Positions 22,304 through 29,648 of a DNA stretch of 37,941 nucleotides are shown here, in pieces. Position 1 is the first letter of the stretch. Each line of letters opens with the position of its first letter. This stretch comes from CAYGSN01 sp964352675 (GTDB lineage Bacteria > Pseudomonadota > Alphaproteobacteria > Micavibrionales > Micavibrionaceae): positions 1 through 37,941 of the forward strand of contig CAYGSN010000017.1 in assembly GCA_964352675.1 (NCBI GenBank), read 5' to 3'. Both the position numbers and the translations under genes were made by a program. The notes under the pieces were generated by a model. The model was not told the origin of the DNA. It made no database searches and was given only the letters and a program-made list of their open reading frames with translations.

Positions 22304-22906
22304 CTAGATCATCTGCAGCTTGGCAATGACCCGCCCGATAATCTCAAAATCATCCTTCTTTAGGCTTTGTGGTGTAAAGCCGCTCTGTGTAGCGGAGATA
22401 CGAATTTCTGGTGGAGAGGATTTGGGAATAAATTCGCAATGCCTGATCATATGCCCAAATCCGTCGGAAACTACAAACACGCCTGGTGGACTGGGGTGTT
22501 TATCTGACATATCAATCAGAACATGCTCACCGCGCTTAAAGTCCGGCTCCATCATGTTTTCACGCACCTGGTAAATCTTGATCTTATCCGGAGATGCTTT
22601 TGTACGGGAGCTGATAATCTCCGCCGGGATGACCCAGTCACCGCCATCGCCGCGCTTGTTATCCTGGAAGCCACCCTGATCCAGCGGCTCGATTTTATAG
22701 GCATTTTCATTGCTTGTTGCACGTTCTCCGTCAATCGGCAGGTCGAAGTATTTGCGCATGGTCAGGTATTCCTGCGCCTTGATTTGGCGCGTGCCCTTCA
22801 GGATTTTGCTGATGGCGGGCGCTTCCAGACCCAATATATCGGCCAGCCCCGACTTTGTCTTGTCAGGGTTGAGTTCGAACTGCGCTTTAAGCCATTGAGA
22901 ATCCAT
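22304..22906 (-). CDS. Phage-type repressor with inactive S24 peptidase domain
   Basis: A 200-residue LexA/CI-like regulator. The N-terminal HTH is at about 18-40 (KSGLADILGLEAPAISKILK). The C-terminal S24 domain starts at about 110 and keeps the family frame (PDFKRGEHVLIDMSD, SPPGVFVVSDGFGHMI, and a closing DFEIIGRVIAKL). The nucleophile motif GDSMEP is replaced by ENMMEP (Met at 118 for Ser), and the catalytic Lys of the VKR-type strand is Arg (MIRHCE, about 155). It should therefore bind DNA and dimerise without self-cleavage. A GTG three codons upstream is the alternative start. It is divergent from the XRE gene over a region with two operators. Confidence 0.88.
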   Translation of the reverse strand: MDSQWLKAQFELNPDKTKSGLADILGLEAPAISKILKGTRQIKAQEYLTMRKYFDLPIDGERATSNENAYKIEPLDQGGFQDNKRGDGGDWVIPAEIISSRTKASPDKIKIYQVRENMMEPDFKRGEHVLIDMSDKHPSPPGVFVVSDGFGHMIRHCEFIPKSSPPEIRISATQSGFTPQSLKKDDFEIIGRVIAKLQMI

Positions 22907-22942
22907 GAGTATCACTATGTCACGTGTATGTTTAATAAAAAA

Positions 22943-22957
22943 TTTCTATTTTAGAAA
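22943..22957. promoter_or_regulatory. Operator-like palindrome 1 between the S24 and XRE regulators
   Basis: TTTCTATTTTAGAAA, outer arms TTTCTA/TAGAAA with a 3-base centre. It matches palindrome 2 (22972-22986) at 14 of 15 positions, and the centres are 29 bases apart, close to three helix turns. It is nearer the S24 gene and would suit control of the leftward transcript. Confidence 0.65.
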
Positions 22958-22964
22958 AAAATAC

Positions 22965-22993
22965 TTGAAACTTTCTAATTTAGAAAGTAAATT
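22965..22993 (+). promoter_or_regulatory. Promoter for the XRE regulator
   Basis: TTGAAA at 22965-22970, a 17-base spacer that is itself a palindrome, and TAAATT at 22988-22993. The start of transcription would be near 23000, leaving a leader of about 40 bases before ATG 23039. Confidence 0.6.
22972..22986. promoter_or_regulatory. Operator-like palindrome 2, inside the XRE promoter spacer
   Basis: TTTCTAATTTAGAAA, extended by C and G to a 17-base palindrome (22971-22987). It fills exactly the 17 bases between the -35 and -10 of the rightward promoter, a classic place for a repressor to block RNA polymerase. Confidence 0.7.
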
Positions 22994-23038
22994 AAAACCC
23001 ATGATTTAGTTTCCTCTTTTAATGAAGATTGGATAAAT

Positions 23039-23416
23039 ATGCAAGACTCTGATACCAAAGCCGTTTCCAAATTTGAAGTGATCGGTCAAAACTTAAGGAA
23101 AATACGCAAGGAATCAGGTTTGACGCAACGCGATGTTTCGCATCTTCTGGGCGTGTCTTTCCAGCAAATCCAAAAATATGAGCGCGGAGAAAATCGACTT
23201 CCGGTTGAAAAATTGTTTTTACTAAAAAACCACCTGGGCGTGTCATTCGACATATTTTTTGAAGGTCTGGAAGGATACGCGCTTAAACAGACCCGCGGCT
23301 TGAAATCGCGCCTTCCCATGGAAAAGAACGAGGCCATGGTGCGCCTGCATTTCACGCAAGACTACCGGATGAAAAACAAGATCGAGAAAATTATTCTCAT
23401 GCTGCTGGAGGACTGA
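23039..23416 (+). CDS. XRE family transcriptional regulator
   Basis: A 125-residue Cro/CI-type regulator. The HTH covers about 16-70 (IGQNLRKIRKESGLTQRDVS, LGVSFQQIQKYERGENRLPV, then LKNHLGVSFDIFFEGL), in the form widespread in alphaproteobacteria. The C-terminal 45 residues (LPMEKNEAMVRLHFTQDYRM and a Lys-rich helix) are likely for dimerisation. It is divergent from the S24 regulator and shares two operator-like palindromes with it, so the two probably cross-regulate. No other phage genes are nearby. Confidence 0.9.
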   Translation: MQDSDTKAVSKFEVIGQNLRKIRKESGLTQRDVSHLLGVSFQQIQKYERGENRLPVEKLFLLKNHLGVSFDIFFEGLEGYALKQTRGLKSRLPMEKNEAMVRLHFTQDYRMKNKIEKIILMLLED

Positions 23417-23509
23417 GGGGTGCCGGTACGGCGCTTCTGAAAAATTCATATCAGTGGTGACGTTCTGCCTGATGACAGGGCCGCATTATCGCGCTAAACT
23501 GGCTGGGTC

Positions 23510-24634
23510 ATGAAGCTCGAACTCCCCAAATGGTACGATCTGCACGCCCATTTTCGGCAGGGCGAGATGCTTGCCCCCTTGATTGCAGACCATCTGCGTA
23601 TGGGCTGTGCGGGTATTCTGGCCATGCCGAACACAAAACCGCCTGTCGCCAAAGTCTTTGATGCGGATGACATTTTATCCGGTGCGGAGTATTGGAGCGT
23701 CGAATTTTATCTGCAGCAGTTGAAGACGGCTGGCGGCGACAAGTTTTCTGTAATCATCGCGCCGCTTTACCTCACCAGCGATACAACGCCGCATATGATA
23801 GAGGCCGGAGCGAAATCCGGCCTGCTCAAGGCCTGCAAATATTATCCGCCGCACGGTACGACCGGGGCGGAGCATGGCTGGCCGTTTGAAGAATTCCTCA
23901 AAAGCGATATTTTCCGCGTCATAGAAGAAACCGGCATCACGCTTTGCGTCCATGGCGAGGAGCACGGGCTGCAGGGAGCGGACTATTTCGACCGTGAGCA
24001 AACGGTCGAGCAGGTTTTCTACACACAGCGCCTGCCGCGCCTGCTGGAGAAATATCCGAATATCCGCCTGTCATGTGAGCATCTCACCACCAAGGCGGCG
24101 GTTGATTTCGTCATTGCTGCTCCTCAAACAGTCGGCGGCACGATCACGCCCCAGCATTTGCTCTATACGGTCGGCGATTTGTTGCAGGGGTTGAAATACC
24201 ACCTTTATTGCCTGCCTTTGCTGAAATTTGCCGAAGACCGCGCGGCCCTGCGTGCGGCTGTGACTGACCCATCAAACACAAAATTTTTCGCCGGAACCGA
24301 CAGCGCGCCGCATACTGACAAACTCACGCCTTGCGGCTGTGCCGCCGGATGCTATACGGGCGGTATCGCGCCGCAGCTATATGCGCAGGCTTTTGAGGCG
24401 GCGCGGGTCGATCTGTCTTCCGATGCGGGGGTGAAAGCCTTTAAAAACTTCCTCTGTCTCAACGGTCCCGCCTTTTACGGTCTTGACGTACCGGAGGATA
24501 TCTTCACGCTCGAGAAAATGCCGCAAGAGGTCAAGCCTCTTCGCATTGGAAATAAGATCGTTGAACCGCTGCCGCTGGGTCTGAGCGCAGAAAAAACCAG
24601 TGTCACAATTCCCTGGAGCATAACAGGAGCATAA
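23510..24634 (+). CDS. pyrC: Dihydroorotase, PyrC class
   Basis: Closes carbamoyl-aspartate to dihydroorotate in pyrimidine synthesis. The 374-residue product has all zinc-site features: HxH at 12/14 (YDLHAHFRQG), the carboxylated Lys at about 110 (KACKYYPPHGTT), His at about 148 (LCVHGE), His at about 191 (SCEHLTTK), and the catalytic Asp at about 264 with His 268 (AGTDSAPH). The substrate-binding MPNTKPP is present. It is slightly longer than E. coli PyrC through its C-terminal part. The Shine-Dalgarno is weak, but the start matches the family. zntB follows after one base. Confidence 0.95.
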   Translation: MKLELPKWYDLHAHFRQGEMLAPLIADHLRMGCAGILAMPNTKPPVAKVFDADDILSGAEYWSVEFYLQQLKTAGGDKFSVIIAPLYLTSDTTPHMIEAGAKSGLLKACKYYPPHGTTGAEHGWPFEEFLKSDIFRVIEETGITLCVHGEEHGLQGADYFDREQTVEQVFYTQRLPRLLEKYPNIRLSCEHLTTKAAVDFVIAAPQTVGGTITPQHLLYTVGDLLQGLKYHLYCLPLLKFAEDRAALRAAVTDPSNTKFFAGTDSAPHTDKLTPCGCAAGCYTGGIAPQLYAQAFEAARVDLSSDAGVKAFKNFLCLNGPAFYGLDVPEDIFTLEKMPQEVKPLRIGNKIVEPLPLGLSAEKTSVTIPWSITGA

Positions 24635-24635
24635 A

Positions 24636-25610
24636 ATGAAAACCGATCATATCCTTTTTGCCTATGAGCTGGACGGCGGCGGACGCGGCAAGCCTCTAAA
24701 GGGGCAGGAAATCGCCGATTGTATCGAACAGGATCGGCTGGGTTGGGTGCATTTTGACGGCTCGCATGGCGATACGCGCAAATGGCTGGAGAAAAAAGCA
24801 CCCTATCTGGATGATGTGATTATAGATGCGCTGTTGGCCGAAGAAACGCGCCCGCGTGTTGCCGAATATGGCGAAGGCATGATGGTCATACTGCGCGGGG
24901 TGAACCTGAATGAGGATGCAGAAGCGGAAGACATGATTTCTATTCGTGTGTGGGTCGATCCCCACCGCATTATCTCAACCCAGCGCCGCCCGCTTAAGGC
25001 CGTGCAGGATATACATCTGCGTCTGGATGAAGGGAAGGGTCCGAAGAATTCCGCCGAATTTATTGTGGCGCTGTGCACCCGTCTGTTCCAGCGTATGGAG
25101 CCGACAATCCTGGATCTAGATGAGCGCACGGACAGTATTGAGGAAAAAATTCTGGATGATCCCGATATTCGGGAGCGCCATGAAATCGTAGATATCCGCA
25201 AGATGGCAATTATACTCCGCCGTTACATTGCTCCCCAAAAAGATGTTTTGGCCGCCATGCGCACCAGTGAGTTGCCATGGCTGGATTCAAAACACCGCAG
25301 ACAGCTCCAGGAGAATATGGACCGTGTCACTCGCTATGTGGAGGATCTGGATTCCATCCGTGACCGCGCGCAGGTGGTAAAAGACGAGTTGGCCAGCACG
25401 CTGGCAGACCGGCTGAACAAAAACATGTATGTGCTCTCAATTATTGCGGCCATATTTTTGCCTCTCGGCTTTGTCACCGGCCTGCTGGGAATTAATGTCG
25501 GCGGAATGCCGGGTGCGGATAACGATCTGGCATTTTGGATCGTCTGCGGTTTATGCGCTGTATTCCTGGCGCTGCAATTTATGCTGTTCCGTTTTCTGCG
25601 CTGGATTTAG
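24636..25610 (+). CDS. CorA family divalent cation transporter, ZntB-like
   Basis: An inner-membrane pentameric channel protein. The large N-terminal cytoplasmic part (about 1-265) includes the long stalk helix (VTRYVEDLDSIRDRAQVVKD, ASTLADRLNKNMYVLSIIAA). Two C-terminal membrane segments flank the signature TGLLGINVGGMPG; GIN in place of GMN points to the ZntB branch, which exports or imports zinc. AGGAG lies 7 bases before ATG, one base after the pyrC stop, so the two are cotranscribed. The last 32 bases overlap the convergent DoxX-like gene. Confidence 0.92.
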   Translation: MKTDHILFAYELDGGGRGKPLKGQEIADCIEQDRLGWVHFDGSHGDTRKWLEKKAPYLDDVIIDALLAEETRPRVAEYGEGMMVILRGVNLNEDAEAEDMISIRVWVDPHRIISTQRRPLKAVQDIHLRLDEGKGPKNSAEFIVALCTRLFQRMEPTILDLDERTDSIEEKILDDPDIRERHEIVDIRKMAIILRRYIAPQKDVLAAMRTSELPWLDSKHRRQLQENMDRVTRYVEDLDSIRDRAQVVKDELASTLADRLNKNMYVLSIIAAIFLPLGFVTGLLGINVGGMPGADNDLAFWIVCGLCAVFLALQFMLFRFLRWI

Positions 25611-26067
25611 ATATACAGCCTCTGCATATCAACGCTAATAAAGCGCTACGGTTCATCACGATCAAAATCGCTGAAGACACCCAAATGCCGCAGGCCATAA
25701 AAAACAGCGTGCCGCCATCGCCCATCACTTCAATCCCCAGCGGTGTGAACAGGTGAAAGAAAATCGCACCGCTGATAATTCCCATAGCCATAACCGCGCC
25801 GAAGCCGCTCAGAATATCTTTGCGCAAAAAAAATCCAGCGATCAGAATCACCGAGGCCACCAGCTCTGCCGAACCAATCACATAGGCATTAAACGGCCCC
25901 GGTGGGACAAATAACCCGGGAAAGCCCAATCCGCTAGCCCAACTATCCAGTGTGCCGAAAATATATTGTGTTTCTGCTGATCCGGTGAATTTGAAGAACA
26001 GCGACTGTACAAATACAAGGGCGATAAATACACTGAGCAGGCCCTCGATAATTCTCTTTTTGTTCAT
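25579..26067 (-). CDS. DoxX-like membrane protein
   Basis: A 162-residue protein with four hydrophobic segments (LLSVFIALVFVQSLFFKFTG, YVIGSAELVASVILIAGFFL, GAVMAMGIISGAIFFHLFTP, GTLFFMACGIWVSSAILIVM), matching the DoxX/DoxD-like family with its typical first-helix FKFTG motif. Function is unclear; relatives are linked to thiosulfate oxidation or oxidative stress. The 3' end overlaps the zntB-like gene by 32 bases on the opposite strand, which may be a late C-terminal extension of either reading frame. It is divergent from the hydrolase gene. Confidence 0.82.
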   Translation of the reverse strand: MNKKRIIEGLLSVFIALVFVQSLFFKFTGSAETQYIFGTLDSWASGLGFPGLFVPPGPFNAYVIGSAELVASVILIAGFFLRKDILSGFGAVMAMGIISGAIFFHLFTPLGIEVMGDGGTLFFMACGIWVSSAILIVMNRSALLALICRGCISKSSAENGTA

Positions 26068-26105
26068 CTTGCTTCATTCCTTTCTCTAATTTTTTTTGTC
26101 ACGCT

Positions 26106-26134
26106 TTGGTGTTTGGGTGCGAAACTCTTATCAT
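26106..26134 (+). promoter_or_regulatory. Possible promoter for the hydrolase-DedA-ATP-grasp-YHS operon
   Basis: TTGGTG at 26106-26111, 17 bases, TATCAT at 26129-26134, in the 121-base gap between the DoxX-like gene and the hydrolase. The match is moderate. The -10 overlaps a small palindrome (ATGATCAT). Confidence 0.4.
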
Positions 26135-26188
26135 GATCATAACATTCGCCATTGGCTGTAAAAACGTTTCAAAAAGGAGAATCTAGCC

Positions 26189-27061
26189 ATAAATAGCCAA
26201 AAAGAAAACCCGCCACAGGCGTATACGCCCTGGAGCTTTCGTCAGGCGCTGGGAATTTTTGGAAATACGCTGCGGGAGCATCTTTTTTGTGATGAGGCTC
26301 GGCAGCGCCAGGCGCTAAAAACCTATGAAATTTCAGTTGTTTCGCGTGAAGCAACGGGGTTGCAGGGTCGTAAATTTAATCTGTCTGCTCTGGTCTCGGG
26401 AGAGGGAGAAAAGCGGTTTGTTTTTTTGCACGGCACGCCCGCACATGCGCGTGGATGGGAATGGTATCTGAAAAACCCGCCTCCGGATTATCAGGTTTTG
26501 GCGCTGGATCGTCCGGGTTTTGGGTTAAGCACGTCTCTGCGCTATGGCCTTGATATAAATGAACAATCTTCGCTATTGTCAACGTTTTTAGAGCAACCGT
26601 CTTTGTTGATCAGGCATTCTTTTGGCGGGCCACTGGCGGTGCGGATGGCTTTGGATCATCCGCGACATATTAAAGGTTTGGTACTAATGGGCGCCTCGCT
26701 CAATGTCGATTACGAGCCTCAACATTTCCTGCAGCATATCGGAGCGGCTTTTCCGCTGCGTTATCTTCTGCCGCGCGTAATTTCCAATGCGAATGAAGAG
26801 CTGTTAAAACTGCATAAAAGATTGAAAGATATGCAGGATTCCCTGAATAAAATTACAGTTCCAGTGATGATTATACACGGGCAGCAAGATAATTTATCGG
26901 ATTTTCGCAATGTAGAATTCATAAAAACACATCTCAAAAACGCTTGCTTTATTCGCGAAGAAATCCTCGATGACGGGCATTTTATTCCATGGCGCAGACC
27001 AGAATGGGTTTTACAATGCCTTGTTAAATTTGATAAAGAATGTGAAGGATTAAATGGATAG
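26189..27061 (+). CDS. Alpha/beta hydrolase with an apparent ATA start codon
   Basis: The fold is clear: oxyanion HGTPAHARGWEWYL, LALDRPGFGLS, nucleophile Ser in IRHSFGGPLAV, acid in IHGQQDNLSDF, and His in DDGHFIPWRRPEW. The reading frame opens at 26162 and has no ATG or GTG before the fold; the first TTG (26360) would discard about 57 residues (NSQKENPPQAYTPWSFRQAL ...) that look like coding sequence. The best Shine-Dalgarno (AGGAG, 26175-26179) is 9 bases before ATA 26189, so I start there. The first Gly of the GxSxG elbow is Arg (AGG at 26612). Two apparent G-to-A changes suggest weakening or early decay. It leads an operon, 15 bases ahead of dedA. Confidence 0.72.
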   Translation: MNSQKENPPQAYTPWSFRQALGIFGNTLREHLFCDEARQRQALKTYEISVVSREATGLQGRKFNLSALVSGEGEKRFVFLHGTPAHARGWEWYLKNPPPDYQVLALDRPGFGLSTSLRYGLDINEQSSLLSTFLEQPSLLIRHSFGGPLAVRMALDHPRHIKGLVLMGASLNVDYEPQHFLQHIGAAFPLRYLLPRVISNANEELLKLHKRLKDMQDSLNKITVPVMIIHGQQDNLSDFRNVEFIKTHLKNACFIREEILDDGHFIPWRRPEWVLQCLVKFDKECEGLNG

Positions 27062-27076
27062 AGGGTTTTATCGGCC

Positions 27077-27682
27077 ATGGATGTGGATCATCAGATACTG
27101 GATTTTTTAATGGGATTCAAGGAGCCTCCTCTCCTGATCGCATTTTTAATTTTCCTGACAACTTTCATTTTGGAAGATGCAGCCACCAGCGCCGCCGGAC
27201 TTTTGGCTTCGGACGGTATTCTCCCGCTCAGCCTGGCTTTTGCTGCGTTGATGTCGGGTATTGTGATGGGCGATCTGGGGCTTTATGGGCTGGGCTTTTT
27301 GGCACGCAAATGGGATTTTGCCAAGCGTATTTTGGAGCGCAAGGGTATGCAAAATACGCGGGAATTTCTCAATGATAAAATTATAGCCGTCGTGATTCTT
27401 GCCCGGTTTGTACCAGGTATGCGTTTACCTACCTATGCCGCCATGGGGCTGTGGGCTATGAATTTTCAGGTGTTCGCCCTGACTGTTGTATTGGCCGTGG
27501 GGGCGTGGAGTACGTTACTGTTCGGCCTGTTTTTTGGGCTTGGTCATCTTTTCATGGGTATGATGGGAATCTGGCGTTGGGCTGGGATCGGGGCGGTTGT
27601 TGTTTTGGCGCTTGCTGCTCCGCGATTGATCGGCTGGATTTTAGCAAAGCCAAGAACACAACGGATCAAGGTTGATAAATGA
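27077..27682 (+). CDS. DedA/VTT family membrane protein
   Basis: A 201-residue inner-membrane protein of the DedA (SNARE-associated, VTT) family; some members flip lipids such as undecaprenyl phosphate or phosphatidylethanolamine. Visible are the acidic re-entrant part FLTTFILEDAATSAAGLLAS, the basic motif ILARFVPGMRLPTYAAMGLW (family FxRxxPGxR), and C-terminal helices (WAGIGAVVVLALAAPRLIGW). It overlaps the next gene at ATGA (27679-27682), so the two are translationally coupled, hinting at a joint role at the membrane. Confidence 0.88.
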   Translation: MDVDHQILDFLMGFKEPPLLIAFLIFLTTFILEDAATSAAGLLASDGILPLSLAFAALMSGIVMGDLGLYGLGFLARKWDFAKRILERKGMQNTREFLNDKIIAVVILARFVPGMRLPTYAAMGLWAMNFQVFALTVVLAVGAWSTLLFGLFFGLGHLFMGMMGIWRWAGIGAVVVLALAAPRLIGWILAKPRTQRIKVDK

Positions 27683-28815
27683 ATTCGATTGAAAACAACT
27701 ATCTTTGCCCTTCTAGCGAAGACAGTGACGTGCCTGATCTTCTTAACAACACACCACACTTTTCATATTTTGAGTATTGGCCGCCTTCGCTATTTTATCT
27801 GCCGGTGAAGCTGTATTGCATTCTTTTGGGCCTTCTCTACCGGAGCTTCACATTGCCCACTATCGCCAATCCAAGTTTTGACCAGGGCGGGTTTGTAGGC
27901 GAATCCAAGTCACAAATTCTTGGGCTGGTGCCGGACACCCTTAAGCCGCTTTTCGCAACACATACCTTTATCCAACGCACAGGTGCAGATGTGCTCTCTA
28001 TAAAACGCGACCTGGAATGCGCCAAGGCCAATATGGCAGCCGAAAATATAGTTTTCCCCTGTGTGGCTAAACCGGATATAGGGGCCAAAGGCGCCGGCGT
28101 TCAGCGCGTTTTCAACGAAACGGAGTTGGAATCCTATATCGACGCTTTCCCACTGGGCGAAAGGATTATCCTCCAGCAATTGCACGATTATCCGAATGAG
28201 GCGGGTTTGTTTTACATCCGCAAACCTGGCGAAGAGAAGGGGCGGATTTTTTCTTTTACGCTTAAATTTTTTCCACGTGTGAGGGGAGATGGCGTTTCAA
28301 CACTGCGTGAATTGATCATGAACCACCCGCGGGCGGGCAGGATTGCACATTTGTACCTGGAGCGGCATAAAAAAAATTTGGATACGGTTCTGTCCAAGGA
28401 TCAGGAATACAAGATCACTTTTGCAGGCAGTCACGCGCGCGGAACGATTTTCAAAAATGCCAACCATTTGATTACAGAAAAAATGGAGCAGGTCTGGGAT
28501 GATATTTCCCGGCAGATTCCTGAATTTTATTTCGGACGCTATGACATCCGCTTCAATTCGCTGGCCGATCTGGAAAGTGGGGGCGGCGTGAAGATTATTG
28601 AGATTAATGGTGCAGGAGCGGAGGCCACCCATATTTGGGACTCAAAAACCAGGTTGTGGGATGCCTACGGCATACTCTTCAAACAATACAAGGTTTTAGC
28701 AGAAATCGGCGCAGCCAACAGGGATAGAGGGTTCGTAGCAGAAAAATTTATGACCGTTGTTAAACTTATTCGCCGCGATAGCGAATTGACCAATATGTAT
28801 CCAATAACCCATTAG
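27679..28815 (+). CDS. ATP-grasp ligase-like protein of unknown substrate
   Basis: A 378-residue ATP-grasp enzyme, the fold of D-Ala-D-Ala ligase and other carboxylate-amine ligases. Seen are the nucleotide Lys in FPCVAKPDIGAKGAGVQRV, hinge IILQQLHDYPNEAGLFYIR, and the metal site FGRYDIRFNSLADL with VKIIEINGAGAEATHIWD (Glu and Asn ligands). The N-terminal part has an aromatic, moderately hydrophobic stretch (YFEYWPPSLFYLPVKLYCIL) that could touch the membrane. The start overlaps dedA. Amino-acyl transfer to a lipid or wall precursor is plausible but only inference. Confidence 0.82.
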   Translation: MNSIENNYLCPSSEDSDVPDLLNNTPHFSYFEYWPPSLFYLPVKLYCILLGLLYRSFTLPTIANPSFDQGGFVGESKSQILGLVPDTLKPLFATHTFIQRTGADVLSIKRDLECAKANMAAENIVFPCVAKPDIGAKGAGVQRVFNETELESYIDAFPLGERIILQQLHDYPNEAGLFYIRKPGEEKGRIFSFTLKFFPRVRGDGVSTLRELIMNHPRAGRIAHLYLERHKKNLDTVLSKDQEYKITFAGSHARGTIFKNANHLITEKMEQVWDDISRQIPEFYFGRYDIRFNSLADLESGGGVKIIEINGAGAEATHIWDSKTRLWDAYGILFKQYKVLAEIGAANRDRGFVAEKFMTVVKLIRRDSELTNMYPITH

Positions 28816-28827
28816 GAGAATGACAGG

Positions 28828-29280
28828 ATGAAATTTATCAAACAAACTTTAGGATTGTTCACTTTGCTGTTTATTTTAACAGGCGGTGCGGCATTGGCGG
28901 CCTCTGAGATTTACACAGGCACATTCAGCGACACTGCCGTGAGCGGTTATGATGCTGTCGCATATTTTACGCAAGGGGAGCCGGCGAAAGGCAGCAATGA
29001 CTTCCAGACAGAGTATAAAGGCGTGGCTTGGAAATTCGCGTCGCAGGAAAATCTAGACCTCTTTAAAGCCGATCCTGAAAAATACGCGCCGCAATATGGC
29101 GGCTATTGTGCTTATGCCGTGGCCCAGGGAACAACGGCTTCTGCCGATCCTCTGCAATGGAAGATTGTCGATGAGAAGCTGTATCTGAATTACAATGCGG
29201 ATATCAGGAAGCGCTGGGAGCAGGATATCCCAGGCTATATCGTCAAAGCCAATTCAAACTGGCCGAAGTTGATGGAGTAA
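28828..29280 (+). CDS. Secreted YHS domain protein
   Basis: A 150-residue protein with a Sec signal peptide (LFTLLFILTGGAALAAS, cleavage near 25) and a YHS-type domain in the rest (VSGYDAVAYFTQGEPAKGSN, WKFASQENLDLFKADPEKYA, YGGYCAYAVAQG). Such exported YHS proteins are common in alphaproteobacteria; a metal or haem role is suspected but not settled. AGGAG lies ahead of the ATG, 12 bases after the ATP-grasp gene. It is the last gene of the operon and of the GC-rich core before the island. Confidence 0.9.
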   Translation: MKFIKQTLGLFTLLFILTGGAALAASEIYTGTFSDTAVSGYDAVAYFTQGEPAKGSNDFQTEYKGVAWKFASQENLDLFKADPEKYAPQYGGYCAYAVAQGTTASADPLQWKIVDEKLYLNYNADIRKRWEQDIPGYIVKANSNWPKLME

Positions 29281-29289
29281 CCCAATAAA

Positions 29290-29313
29290 AAAGCCCGTTT
29301 CCGGGCTGCTTTT
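29290..29313 (+). terminator. Terminator after the YHS gene
   Basis: Stem AGCCCG (29292-29297) and CGGGCT (29302-29307), 4-base loop, with A-rich sequence before and GCTTTT after. The T tract is short, so it is moderately strong. Sequence changes to AT-rich island type just after it. Confidence 0.65.
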
Positions 29314-29456
29314 GGACTGTAAAACTTTTTATTGGATAAATAATTGGCCGTACGGAATACGAATTGACAGCATAACTCATTGATATTATTTTACAATAAA
29401 TTTCTCAAAACGTACGAAGCCCCCAATAAGGCCCCCAAGACTTTTATTTTACCGTT

Positions 29457-29633
29457 TCAGAGATGCGCTTTTTTTTTAGCCTTAGGCTTTACTGAATAAT
29501 CAATAATTTTTATTTCTTGAGAATCTGATTTTTTCAAAGTCTCCGCGAGATGAAGAACCTCTCTACGGTTTCTAGCCATCTTGTCGCTATCAAAAAAAGA
29601 AAAAAATGATTTGTGTGCAATGTTAGCTTCCAT
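29457..29633 (-). CDS. Small basic hypothetical protein, 58 residues
   Basis: It starts at ATG 29633 with AAAGGAAAGAG directly upstream, an excellent Shine-Dalgarno, 15 bases after the stop of the two-TM GAF-like gene. The product begins MEANIAHKSFFSFFDSDKMA, has a helix with RNRREVLHLAETLKKS and ends in a Lys-rich tail (KPKAKKKAHL). No match is recognised. As last gene of the restriction cassette it may be an antitoxin-like, regulatory or DNA-binding partner, but nothing in the sequence decides this. Confidence 0.65.
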   Translation of the reverse strand: MEANIAHKSFFSFFDSDKMARNRREVLHLAETLKKSDSQEIKIIDYSVKPKAKKKAHL

Positions 29634-29648
29634 ATCTCTTTCCTTTAA

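Noticed and set aside
22304..23416. Prophage at the S24/XRE pair.
   Set aside because: No integrase, structural or replication genes adjoin; flanks are housekeeping genes (cysQ and pyrC).
29281..29456. Search for a tRNA or tmRNA as integration target at the island edge.
   Set aside because: No cloverleaf or TPsiC-like GGTTCGAATCC sequence was found.
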